From NCBI GenBank assembly GCA_019418625.1, contig DYBL01000096.1, positions 1-41,762 of the forward strand: a DNA stretch of 41,762 nt. Direction: 5' to 3'. The notes beneath the pieces were generated by a model. The model made no database searches and had not been told where the DNA came from. It worked only from the letters and a program-made list of their open reading frames with translations. Position numbers and translations under genes: made by a program. This DNA is from Clostridiales bacterium (GTDB lineage Bacteria > Bacillota > Clostridia > Oscillospirales > Oscillospiraceae). Shown piece after piece: positions 1-9,125 of this stretch (positions are counted from its first letter, which is position 1; each line of letters begins with the position of its first letter).

Positions 1-2
1 CC

Positions 3-92
3 CTGGGACAGGACAATGAGGCTGTGTATGAAGATGTGTTCGGCGTGAGCCCCGAGCGTCTGGCAGAGCTGAAGGACCAGGGCGTCATCTGA
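3..92 (+). CDS. C-terminal end of a type III (CaiB/BaiF-like) CoA-transferase, partial
   Basis: Only the last 29 codons are present, ending in TGA at 90-92; the gene begins before the window. The tail reads Val-Phe-Gly-Val-Ser-Pro-Glu-Arg-Leu-Ala-Glu-Leu-Lys, then Gly-Val-Ile at the C-terminus. This is the usual ending of family III CoA-transferases (a leucine-rich helix, then a final Gly-Val-Ile). These enzymes move CoA between carboxylic acids, for example from succinyl-CoA to a dicarboxylate. The gene lies 48 nt upstream of an HMG-CoA-lyase homologue on the same strand with no terminator between, so the two are probably co-transcribed. The call rests on a short tail; substrate unknown. Confidence 0.68.
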   Translation: MGQDNEAVYEDVFGVSPERLAELKDQGVI

Positions 93-140
93 GTCGAGCG
101 CGGGATATATCCCAGTTATTTTTTGAAAGGAGTCTTACAT

Positions 141-1055
141 ATGAAGCTGCCGGAAAGCGTGGAACTGATCGAGGTATGCCCCCGGGACGGGTTCCAGAAT
201 GTTCATGATCTGATCCCCTTTGACGCCAAAGTCGCCATCATCAAAAAGCTGGCAGAAGCCGGCTTCAAGCGGATCGAGGCGGTGTCCTTCGTCAGCCCCA
301 AGGCCATCCCCCAGATGGCCGACGCCAAGGACGTGATGCTGGCGGTGAAGGATACCCTTAAGGTCCACGGCGTCCGCTCTGTTGCCCTGGTGCCCAACGC
401 CCGCGGCGTGGAGACGGCGCTGGAGTGCGGTGTGGACGAGCTGACGTATGTGGTCAGTGTCAGCGAAAAGCACAACATGGCCAATGTCCGCCGTACGCCG
501 GACGAGTCCCTGGCGCAGTTCAAGGAGCTGGCCGGCCAGTACGGCCACCGGATGCGCTTCCGCCTGGCGCTGGCTACGGCCCTGGGCTGCCCCTTCGGCG
601 AGGAGATCCGCACGGAGCGGGTGGCGGAGATGGTGCGCTTCGGCCTGGAGCAGGGCTGTGAGGAGGTCATGATCGCCGACACGGTGGGTATGTCCAACCC
701 CAAGCGTACCTATGACCTGATGGAGGCGCTGGTCAAGGAATTCGGCCCCGAGCGCTTCGTCATGCACCTGCACGATACCCGCGGCCTGGCGCTGGCCAAC
801 ACCCTGGCCTGCATGCAGCTGGGCGTGCACAAGTTTGAATCCGCCGCCGGCGGCCTGGGCGGCTGCCCCTTCGCCCCCGGCGCTGCCGGCAATGTGGCCA
901 CCGAGGACGTGCTGAACATGATGAGCGAGATGGGCATCGCCACCGGCATCGACAACGACGTGCTCCACGAGGCGGTGGAGCTGATCCAGGCCAACGTCCA
1001 TGCCAACATCGTCAGCCATCTAACGCCCCTGTACAAGAAGGCACCCTGCGTGTAA
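141..1055 (+). CDS. Hydroxymethylglutaryl-CoA lyase family protein
   Basis: 304 residues, the normal bacterial HMG-CoA lyase length. This TIM-barrel, metal-dependent family cleaves 3-hydroxy-3-methylglutaryl-CoA to acetoacetate and acetyl-CoA. The catalytic set is complete: Arg15-Asp16 in CPRDGFQN, metal ligands His209 and His211 in MHLHDTRG, and Cys242 in the glycine-rich loop GGLGGCPFAPGAAGN. The ATG at 141 is preferred because AAAGGAG at 126-132 is well spaced from it; an in-frame TTG at 123 lies ahead of that site. It follows a type III CoA-transferase, which suggests activation and then cleavage of a free hydroxydicarboxylate. Related lyases acting on citramalyl-type substrates cannot be excluded. 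Confidence 0.9.
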   Translation: MKLPESVELIEVCPRDGFQNVHDLIPFDAKVAIIKKLAEAGFKRIEAVSFVSPKAIPQMADAKDVMLAVKDTLKVHGVRSVALVPNARGVETALECGVDELTYVVSVSEKHNMANVRRTPDESLAQFKELAGQYGHRMRFRLALATALGCPFGEEIRTERVAEMVRFGLEQGCEEVMIADTVGMSNPKRTYDLMEALVKEFGPERFVMHLHDTRGLALANTLACMQLGVHKFESAAGGLGGCPFAPGAAGNVATEDVLNMMSEMGIATGIDNDVLHEAVELIQANVHANIVSHLTPLYKKAPCV

Positions 1056-1060
1056 TGGAA

Positions 1061-1091
1061 AAAGAGCCGGCCGGAGGCCGGCTCTTTTTTT
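1061..1091 (+). terminator. Intrinsic terminator after the HMG-CoA-lyase gene
   Basis: A perfect GC-rich stem (AAAGAGCCGGCC / GGCCGGCTCTTT) with a three-base loop runs into a T tract, six bases after the stop codon. Confidence 0.9.
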
Positions 1092-1161
1092 GCCGAAATG
1101 CTTCCTTTTTTACGGAAACCATGCTATATTGTTGCAAGCGTTAAAAGATGAGGTGGAACGT

Positions 1162-3117
<1,956 letters not shown>

Positions 3118-3124
3118 TGGACCA

Positions 3125-3162
3125 AAGGGAGACGCTGCTTGTTGCAGCGTCTCCCTTGATTT
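3125..3162 (+). terminator. Intrinsic terminator after the sigma54 activator
   Basis: Fourteen-base-pair stem AAGGGAGACGCTGC / GCAGCGTCTCCCTT with loop TTGTT, followed by GATTTT. It begins eight bases after the stop codon. Confidence 0.85.
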
Positions 3163-3267
3163 TGCAACACTGCGCAACGGTGCAACAGCGGCCGCGGACC
3201 GGTTTGGGGCCGGGGGTGAAAGAAGCTGTTAATGAATCTTTGCCCCCTGTTAAAACCCTGTTTTTAC
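3163..3267 (+). promoter_or_regulatory. Candidate upstream activator region of the first DASS gene
   Basis: Between the activator terminator and the -24/-12 promoter are two repeat signals. One is a cluster of three GCAAC copies (3165-3194). The other is the near-palindrome GTTAAAAC-CCT-GTTTTTAC (3249-3267), whose axis is about 60 bp upstream of the -24 element. GTTAAAA also occurs at 1140-1146, just before the activator gene, and at 4990-4996, before the second DASS gene. Which element, if any, binds the activator cannot be decided from sequence alone. Confidence 0.3.
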
Positions 3268-3316
3268 CAAGAGGGAACTCGTTCAAATCCTGCAAAGTTC
3301 GACAAAAATATGGGAT

Positions 3317-3333
3317 TTGGCACTGAAATTGCT
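3317..3333 (+). promoter_or_regulatory. Sigma54 (-24/-12) promoter of the first DASS transporter
   Basis: TTGGCACTGAAATTGCT matches the sigma54 consensus TGGCAC-N5-TTGC exactly. The invariant GG (3319-3320) and GC (3331-3332) are separated by the required 10 bases. The start codon is at 3390 and a sigma54 activator gene lies directly upstream. Confidence 0.92.
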
Positions 3334-3389
3334 TATATATTTTGACAGATTCGGCCGGAAAAATGCAACGCAATAGAGGAGGAGAATCC

Positions 3390-4832
3390 ATGGGTAAAAC
3401 GAAGGTCCAAAAGATCGGATTTATCGTGGGTATTCTGCTGATGCTCGTCATCGGCTTCATGCCCACCCCTGAGGGATTGACACTGGTGGGCCAGCGGGTG
3501 CTGGCGGTCACCGTGCTGATGGTGGTGTTCTGGATCACCGAGGCCATGCCCATCCCGTTTACCGCACTGCTGCCGATTTTGCTGTTCCCCCTGATGGGCA
3601 TTACCGGCTCCAAGGGACAAAATGACGTCCAGCTGTTCACGCACTACGCCTATTCCACCTGCTATCTGCTGGTTGGCGTGGGCTTCTTGTCCGGGTCCAT
3701 GGTCAAGCATGGCCTGCACAAGCGCATCAGCCTGGGCATCGTCTCCAAGATCGGCAAAAAGCCCACGACATTGATCCTGGGCTTCATCATCGCCGTTTCC
3801 TTCGTGTCCATGTGGATGTCCAACACCGCTGCCACCGTCATGATGCTGCCTGTGGCCCTGGCCATCGCCAGCACCATGGGTGATGAGGCCAAGGGCCTGC
3901 GCAAGGCCATGGTGCTGTGCATCCCCTATGCTGCCACCATCGGCGGTATGGCCACGGTCATCGGCACCACCACCAACCCCACCGGCATCGGCCTGATCAA
4001 AGAGTCCATCGGCATCGAGATCGACTTTTTGGACTGGCTGAAGATCGGCCTGCCCTTTACGCTGGTGCTGGTCCCCCTGATGTGGATCTACATGGTGAAG
4101 TTCTTCAAGGTGGACAAGATGCCCTCCATCGATATCTCCATCGCCCGCAAGCAGTATGAAGAGCTGGGTCCCATGAAAAAGGGCGAGAAGTGGACGGCCA
4201 TCGTCTTTATCATCTGCGTCATTCTCTGGTGCACCCGCTCCGTGCTTTGGGGCGACTGGATGCCCTTTGCCACGGATGAGACCGTGGCCATGCTGGGCGC
4301 GTTTTTGGTCATGGTGATCCCCTTGGATTATAAGGAAGGCGAATACGTCTGCGACTGGAAGACCGGCTTCAATGACATCCCCTGGAACGCGGTCATCCTG
4401 CTGGGCGGCTCCATGGTCATGGGCAACGCCTTCCGGGACGCCGGCGTGGCCGGCTGGGTGGCGGAGAAGCTCTCCGGCCTTGCAGGCATGAACTCTGTGG
4501 TCATCGTCATCATCGTGGGCATCATCACCGCGCTGCTGACCGAGCTGACCACCAACGCCGTGGTGGTGGCTGCCTTCATCCCCGTGCTGGCCGGCGTGGG
4601 CGAGGCCATCGGCGTGAGCCCCTTTGCCATGATGATCGCCTGCATGCTGGCGTGCAACTTCGCCTTCATGCTGCCTCCGGGCACGCCGCCCAATGCCATC
4701 GCCTATGGTACCGGCGAGATCACCATGAAGGACCTGATGAAGTGCGGCCTGGGATTGAAGATCATTGCCCTGGTGGTGTTCCCCATCGTGCTCTACTTCA
4801 TTACGATGGGCGTTTTCGGCATCGGCACCTGA
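3390..4832 (+). CDS. DASS (SLC13-type) divalent anion:sodium symporter, copy 1
   Basis: 480-residue inner-membrane transporter with about 11 hydrophobic segments. It carries the two family signatures: SNTAATVMMLP (first SNT motif, Na+/carboxylate site) and LTELTTNAVVVAAFIP (second Thr-Asn motif in the inverted repeat). Family members import succinate, malate, fumarate, tartrate or related dicarboxylates with sodium. ATG 3390 follows GAGGAGGAG at 3376-3384; the in-frame TTG at 3342 lies upstream of the ribosome site. Transcription is predicted from a sigma54 promoter at 3317. It is about 90% identical, by eye, to the next gene and has exactly the same length, so it arose by a recent tandem duplication. 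Substrate is inferred from neighbours. Confidence 0.93.
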   Translation: MGKTKVQKIGFIVGILLMLVIGFMPTPEGLTLVGQRVLAVTVLMVVFWITEAMPIPFTALLPILLFPLMGITGSKGQNDVQLFTHYAYSTCYLLVGVGFLSGSMVKHGLHKRISLGIVSKIGKKPTTLILGFIIAVSFVSMWMSNTAATVMMLPVALAIASTMGDEAKGLRKAMVLCIPYAATIGGMATVIGTTTNPTGIGLIKESIGIEIDFLDWLKIGLPFTLVLVPLMWIYMVKFFKVDKMPSIDISIARKQYEELGPMKKGEKWTAIVFIICVILWCTRSVLWGDWMPFATDETVAMLGAFLVMVIPLDYKEGEYVCDWKTGFNDIPWNAVILLGGSMVMGNAFRDAGVAGWVAEKLSGLAGMNSVVIVIIVGIITALLTELTTNAVVVAAFIPVLAGVGEAIGVSPFAMMIACMLACNFAFMLPPGTPPNAIAYGTGEITMKDLMKCGLGLKIIALVVFPIVLYFITMGVFGIGT

Positions 4833-4885
4833 TGGCTGTTCCATGAGACCGAATACGTAACACTTGAAACTGGAATGTTACATCC

Positions 4886-4926
4886 AGCAAAATCCCCCCC
4901 TGCTGTCCGGCAGGGGGGATTTTGCT
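4886..4926 (+). terminator. Intrinsic terminator between the two DASS genes
   Basis: Long stem AGCAAAATCCCCCCCTG / CAGGGGGGATTTTGCT with a short loop. It separates the transporters into two transcription units, consistent with each having its own promoter. Confidence 0.85.
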
Positions 4927-5160
4927 GAAAAACGCATTTTTCAAAGTCATGTGGGCCTGTTTGGCGGAAGATCCGGGTGTAACGTTTTTGTTAAAATTGC
5001 AGAGCGCGGCGGAAACAAATCGCTAATACAATTGGGAAAAATTGGCTTTTTCTTGCGAGACATTTTGCCGATTTTGCTGTCGGTTTGTGGAAGAGGCTGA
5101 TTTTTTGAAAACGGGTTTGTACAAAAAATCGAAAAAATAAAATGACAAGATTTGACGGAT
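4927..5160 (+). promoter_or_regulatory. AT-rich upstream region of the second DASS gene
   Basis: The 439-nt gap between the DASS genes (4833-5271) contains no convincing gene. After the terminator this AT-rich stretch precedes the sigma54 promoter at 5160. It has GTTAAAA at 4990-4996, shared with the upstream regions of the first DASS gene and of the activator, and several A/T tracts that could help DNA bending. No clear palindrome was seen. Confidence 0.3.
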
Positions 5161-5176
5161 TGGCACGAATTTTGCT
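5160..5176 (+). promoter_or_regulatory. Sigma54 (-24/-12) promoter of the second DASS transporter
   Basis: TTGGCACGAATTTTGCT fits the sigma54 consensus. GG (5162-5163) and GC (5174-5175) are exactly 10 bases apart. It differs from the copy-1 promoter only in the central spacer and lies about 95 nt upstream of the start codon. Confidence 0.9.
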
Positions 5177-5271
5177 ATAATATCTTGGCGATGAAGCTCT
5201 GTGGAGCAACCCACGGATCGGATGGAGGGGGAAAATGCCGTCTGATCCAAATACTATGAGGAGGAGATTCG

Positions 5272-6714
5272 ATGGGTAAATTCAAAGTTCGCAAAATCGG
5301 ATTCATCGTGGGCATTCTGCTGATGCTGATCATCGGCTTCATGCCTACCCCCGAGGGATTGACTGTGGTGGGCCAGCGGGTGCTGGCGGTCACCGTGCTG
5401 ATGGTGGTGTTCTGGATCACCGAGGCCATGCCCATCCCGTTCACGGCACTGCTGCCGATTTTGTTGTTCCCCCTGATGGGGATCACGGGTGCCAAGGGAC
5501 AAAATGATGTCCAGCTGTTCACCCACTACGCCTATTCCACCTGCTATCTGCTGGTTGGCGTGGGCTTCATGTCCGGCGCCATGGTCAAGCATGGCCTGCA
5601 CAAGCGCATCAGCCTGGGCATCGTCTCCAAGATCGGCAAAAAGCCTACGACATTGATCCTGGGCTTTATCATCGCCGTGGCGTTCGTGTCCATGTGGATG
5701 TCCAACACCGCCGCTACCGTCATGATGCTGCCTGTGGCTCTGGCTATCGCCAGCACCCTGGGTGAGGATGCCAAGGGCCTGCGCAAGGCCATGGTGCTGT
5801 GCATTCCCTATGCTGCCACCATCGGCGGCATGGCCACCACCATCGGCACCACCACCAACCCCACCGGCATCGGCCTGATCGAGTCCACCATCGGTGTCAG
5901 CATCGACTTTTTGGACTGGCTGAAGATCGGCCTGCCCTTCACCATCGTGCTGGTCCCCCTGATGTGGATCTACATGGTGAAGTTCTTCAAGGTGGACAAG
6001 ATGCCCTCCATCGACATCTCCATCGCCCGCAAGCAGTATGAGGAGCTTGGCCCCATGAACAAGGGTGAGAAGTGGACCGCTATCGTGTTCTCCTTCTGCG
6101 TTGTGCTGTGGGTCACCCGTTCTCTGGTCTGGGGCGATTGGGTCCCCTTCGCCACCGACGAGACCGTGGCTATGCTGGGCGCGTTCCTGGTCATGGCTAT
6201 CCCCGTGAACTACAAGGAAGGCGAATATGTCTGCGACTGGAAGACCGGCTTCAATGACATCCCCTGGAACGCAGTCATCCTGCTGGGCGGCTCCATGGTC
6301 ATGGGCAACGCCTTCAAGGACGCCGGCGTGGCCGGCTGGGTGGCCAACATGCTCTCCGGCCTGGAAGGCATGAACGCTGTGGTCATCTGCATCATCGTGG
6401 GCATTGTCACCGCACTGCTGACCGAGCTGACCACCAACGCTGTGGTTGTGGCCGCCTTCATCCCCGTGCTGGCCGGCGTGGGCGAGGCCATCGGCGTGAG
6501 CCCCTTCGCCATGATGATCGCTACCATGCTGGCGTGCAACTTCGCCTTTATGCTGCCCCCTGCCACTCCCCCCAATGCCATTGCTTATGGTACCGGCGAG
6601 ATCACCATGAAGGACCTGGTCACCTGCGGCCTGGGCCTGAAGATCATTGCCCTGGTGGTGTTCCCCATCATGCTCTACGGCGTGACCATGGGCATCTTCG
6701 GCATCGGTACCTGA
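5272..6714 (+). CDS. DASS (SLC13-type) divalent anion:sodium symporter, copy 2
   Basis: 480 residues, with the same SNT (SNTAATVMML) and Thr-Asn (ELTTNAVVV) transport motifs as copy 1. About 50 of 480 residues differ, spread through membrane helices and loops (for example Leu to Met and Ser to Ala near residues 100-103, and a cluster around the loop after residue 200). This could tune substrate range or affinity. ATG 5272 follows GAGGAGGAG. The predicted promoter is sigma54 type, as for copy 1, so both probably answer to the activator at 1162-3117. A hairpin at 6748 ends the unit. Likely role: sodium-coupled dicarboxylate import. Confidence 0.93.
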   Translation: MGKFKVRKIGFIVGILLMLIIGFMPTPEGLTVVGQRVLAVTVLMVVFWITEAMPIPFTALLPILLFPLMGITGAKGQNDVQLFTHYAYSTCYLLVGVGFMSGAMVKHGLHKRISLGIVSKIGKKPTTLILGFIIAVAFVSMWMSNTAATVMMLPVALAIASTLGEDAKGLRKAMVLCIPYAATIGGMATTIGTTTNPTGIGLIESTIGVSIDFLDWLKIGLPFTIVLVPLMWIYMVKFFKVDKMPSIDISIARKQYEELGPMNKGEKWTAIVFSFCVVLWVTRSLVWGDWVPFATDETVAMLGAFLVMAIPVNYKEGEYVCDWKTGFNDIPWNAVILLGGSMVMGNAFKDAGVAGWVANMLSGLEGMNAVVICIIVGIVTALLTELTTNAVVVAAFIPVLAGVGEAIGVSPFAMMIATMLACNFAFMLPPATPPNAIAYGTGEITMKDLVTCGLGLKIIALVVFPIMLYGVTMGIFGIGT

Positions 6715-6747
6715 TTTCCACATTCGCGCATACAGAGTTTCTACCAA

Positions 6748-6783
6748 GAACTGCCTCCGGCTTTTGCCGGAGGCAGTTTTTTC
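6748..6783. terminator. Bidirectional terminator between DASS copy 2 and the LysR gene
   Basis: Stem GAACTGCCTCCGGC / GCCGGAGGCAGTTTTTTC with loop TTTT. It has T runs usable after the plus-strand transporter and serves the convergent minus-strand LysR gene that ends at 6789. Confidence 0.88.
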
Positions 6784-6788
6784 AAAAG

Positions 6789-7664
6789 TCAAAATAACTG
6801 CGCTGTGCGGCACAGGTCCATGAGCCGGGCCATATCCCGAAAGGGCCTGCGGCTGCGGCGCCATACCAGACTCACCTGGACACGGATGGGCGGGGCCAGG
6901 GGCACGGCGGCCATGGAGGGGTCGCTGCCGGCCAGGGGGCGGAGCAGAAAGCCGCTGGCGGTGCCGCTGCGGATCAGGCTCTCCACAGTGGAAAGCTGCT
7001 CTGAGGTGTGGAGCACCCTGGGGGTCACACCAGCTGCTTCAAAGGCAGCTGCCACCAGCTCCCGCAGGGAGAACCCGGTCTGGAACAGGACCAGAGGCTC
7101 TCCTTCCAGCTGGGCGGGGGTGACGGCGGACTGTCCGGCCAGCCGGTGGCTCCGCCGGGCACACCAGACGATTTCCAACGAGGTGACGGGCATGGTGTCA
7201 AATTCCGCCTCCAGTGGCTCGTGATGGGACACGAAGGCCAGGTCCAGGACGTTTTCCCGCAGGTCCCGCAGCAGCGTTTTCGTGCCCAGTTCCTCGGTCT
7301 CCAGCAGCAGCTCCGGACATCGGCGGTCCATCTCCCGGTACAGGCGGGGCAGCAGCACGGTGCCGATCATGGGCGGCACGCCCAGCCGCACGGGGCGGCG
7401 CCGTTGGCCCAGGGCCTGCATCTGGGCGCTGACGTGGTCGGCATGGCGCAATAGGCTCTCCGCCATCTCCCACAGGGCGGTGCCCTCCTCCGTCAGGGAA
7501 AAGCCCTGGTAGCGGCGGGCGATCAAAGATACGCCGAACTCCCGCTCCAGCTCCCGGATGGCCATGGATACCGACGGCTGGGAAACATGGAGAGACTCTG
7601 CCGCCCGGGACAGGCTGCGCATCCGGCAGGCAGTGGAAAAGTATCGAAGCTGCTGCAATTTCAC
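6789..7664 (-). CDS. LysR-family transcriptional regulator
   Basis: 291 residues. The N-terminal winged HTH has the typical pattern LQQLRYFSTAC, then SLSRAAESLHVSQPSVSMAI, followed by a linker helix and a two-lobed effector domain (about residues 90-290). The GTG at 7664 is preferred because GGAGG lies eight bases upstream; an in-frame TTG at 7679 lies ahead of the ribosome site. The gene is divergent from the LarA-like gene across a 132-bp AT-rich gap, the classic arrangement in which a LysR protein controls its neighbour. The effector is probably a hydroxy acid or dicarboxylate, inferred from context only. Confidence 0.92.
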   Translation of the reverse strand: MKLQQLRYFSTACRMRSLSRAAESLHVSQPSVSMAIRELEREFGVSLIARRYQGFSLTEEGTALWEMAESLLRHADHVSAQMQALGQRRRPVRLGVPPMIGTVLLPRLYREMDRRCPELLLETEELGTKTLLRDLRENVLDLAFVSHHEPLEAEFDTMPVTSLEIVWCARRSHRLAGQSAVTPAQLEGEPLVLFQTGFSLRELVAAAFEAAGVTPRVLHTSEQLSTVESLIRSGTASGFLLRPLAGSDPSMAAVPLAPPIRVQVSLVWRRSRRPFRDMARLMDLCRTAQLF

Positions 7665-7738
7665 AGGCAAAACCTCCAAATTCAGAGCATTTCTTTGATA
7701 ATATAAAATTTATTGATAGAAATCAAGAAAAACTATAT

Positions 7739-7767
7739 TTGACAAGTGATTCGGGAGATTTTACAAT
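7739..7767 (+). promoter_or_regulatory. Sigma70-type promoter of the larA-like gene
   Basis: TTGACA at 7739-7744 and TACAAT at 7762-7767 have a 17-base spacer. AT-rich DNA just upstream (7690-7735), with TTGAT/ATCAA elements, is a plausible LysR binding region. The GTG start of the gene lies 30 bases downstream of the -10. Confidence 0.75.
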
Positions 7768-7796
7768 AAAAACAACGAAAAAAAGGAGGCGGTACC

Positions 7797-9056
7797 GTGG
7801 AGCTCTCATTCAAAATCGGCACGCGCACCGAGACGGTCCAGGTGCCGGACGAGGCCGTGCTGGGGGTGCTGGAGCCCAACGATGTGCCGGTGGGGCTGAC
7901 GGATCAGGCGGAGGTCTGCCGGGCCCTGGCCGAGCCCATCGGCACGCCCCGGCTGCGGCAGATCGTCCGGCCCGGGGAGAGGGTGGCCATCGTCACCAGC
8001 GACATCACCCGCCCCATGCCCACCTGGGTGGTGCTGCCTCCGGTACTGGAGGAGCTGTACAGCGCGGGAGTGCGGCCGGAGGACATCACGCTGGTGTTCG
8101 CCCTGGGCAGCCACCGAAAGCACACCCCGGAGGAGATGGCCCGTCTTGCCGGAGAGCAGGCCTGGGGCCAGATCCGCTGCGTGGATCTCGATGTAAATGA
8201 CTGCGTCCATGTGGGCACCACGTCCCGGGGCACCCCGGTGGACATCGACCGACGGGTGGCGGAGGCGGACCGGCGCATCTGCCTGGGCAACATCGAATAT
8301 CACTACTTTGCCGGCTACTCCGGCGGTGCCAAGGCCATCATGCCCGGCGTCTCCACCCGGGATGCCATCCAGGCAAACCACTGCCGCATGGTGGAGCCCT
8401 CCGCCTGTGCGGGGAAGCTGGACGGCAATCCCGTCCGGGAGGATATCGAGGAGGCCGCCGCCATGGTGGGGGTGGACTTCATCGTCAATGTGGTGCTGGA
8501 CGCCCACAAGGAGATTATCCGGGCGGTAGCGGGGGACGCAGTGAAGGCCCATCGGGCCGGCTGTGCTTTCCTGGATACCCTCTACCGCAAGGAACTTTCC
8601 CGGCGGGCGGATATCGTGCTGGTGAGCCAGGGAGGCGCACCAAAGGACCTGAATCTCTACCAGACGCAAAAAGCCCTGGACAATGCCAAGCATGCCGTGA
8701 AGACCGGCGGCGTGGTAGTGCTGATCGGCTCGTGCCGGGAGGGGCTGGGGGAGAAGGTGTTTGAGCAGTGGCTCACCCAGGCGCCCACGCCCCGCTCCCT
8801 CATCGACCGCATCCAAAAGGAGTTCCGGCTGGGGGGCCACAAGGCGGCGGCCATTGCCATGGTGCTGGAGGAGGCGGACATTTACCTTGTCAGCGACCTG
8901 GATGACGACCTGGTGCGCAGCCTCTTTATGACGCCGTTCCACACGGTGCAGGAGGCCTATGACGCCGCGGCGCGGCGCTGCGGCAGCGGCGCCACGGTGC
9001 TGGCCATGCCCTACGGCGGGTCCACGCTGCCCTGGACCGGCGATCTGGAGGCGTGA
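7797..9056 (+). CDS. larA: LarA-family nickel-pincer 2-hydroxyacid racemase/epimerase
   Basis: 419 residues, the usual LarA (DUF2088) length. LarA enzymes use a nickel pincer nucleotide tethered to a lysine and racemise 2-hydroxyacids by hydride transfer. The key residues can be placed: Asp69/Arg72 in SDITRP, His106 in GSHRKHT, His169 in EYHYFAGYSGG, the cofactor-linking Lys179 in SGGAKAI, and His195 in ANHCRM. GTG 7797 follows AAGGAGG at 7783-7789. Malic enzyme follows 69 nt later with no terminator, and dicarboxylate transporters lie upstream, so malate is a better guess than lactate. The cofactor genes larB, larC and larE are not in the window. Confidence 0.88.
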   Translation: MELSFKIGTRTETVQVPDEAVLGVLEPNDVPVGLTDQAEVCRALAEPIGTPRLRQIVRPGERVAIVTSDITRPMPTWVVLPPVLEELYSAGVRPEDITLVFALGSHRKHTPEEMARLAGEQAWGQIRCVDLDVNDCVHVGTTSRGTPVDIDRRVAEADRRICLGNIEYHYFAGYSGGAKAIMPGVSTRDAIQANHCRMVEPSACAGKLDGNPVREDIEEAAAMVGVDFIVNVVLDAHKEIIRAVAGDAVKAHRAGCAFLDTLYRKELSRRADIVLVSQGGAPKDLNLYQTQKALDNAKHAVKTGGVVVLIGSCREGLGEKVFEQWLTQAPTPRSLIDRIQKEFRLGGHKAAAIAMVLEEADIYLVSDLDDDLVRSLFMTPFHTVQEAYDAAARRCGSGATVLAMPYGGSTLPWTGDLEA

Positions 9057-9125
9057 ATCAACGAAAGAAAATCCCATTACCGAAAACAGTTTACAGGAAA
9101 TTTATCATAAAAGGAGAAGATGACC

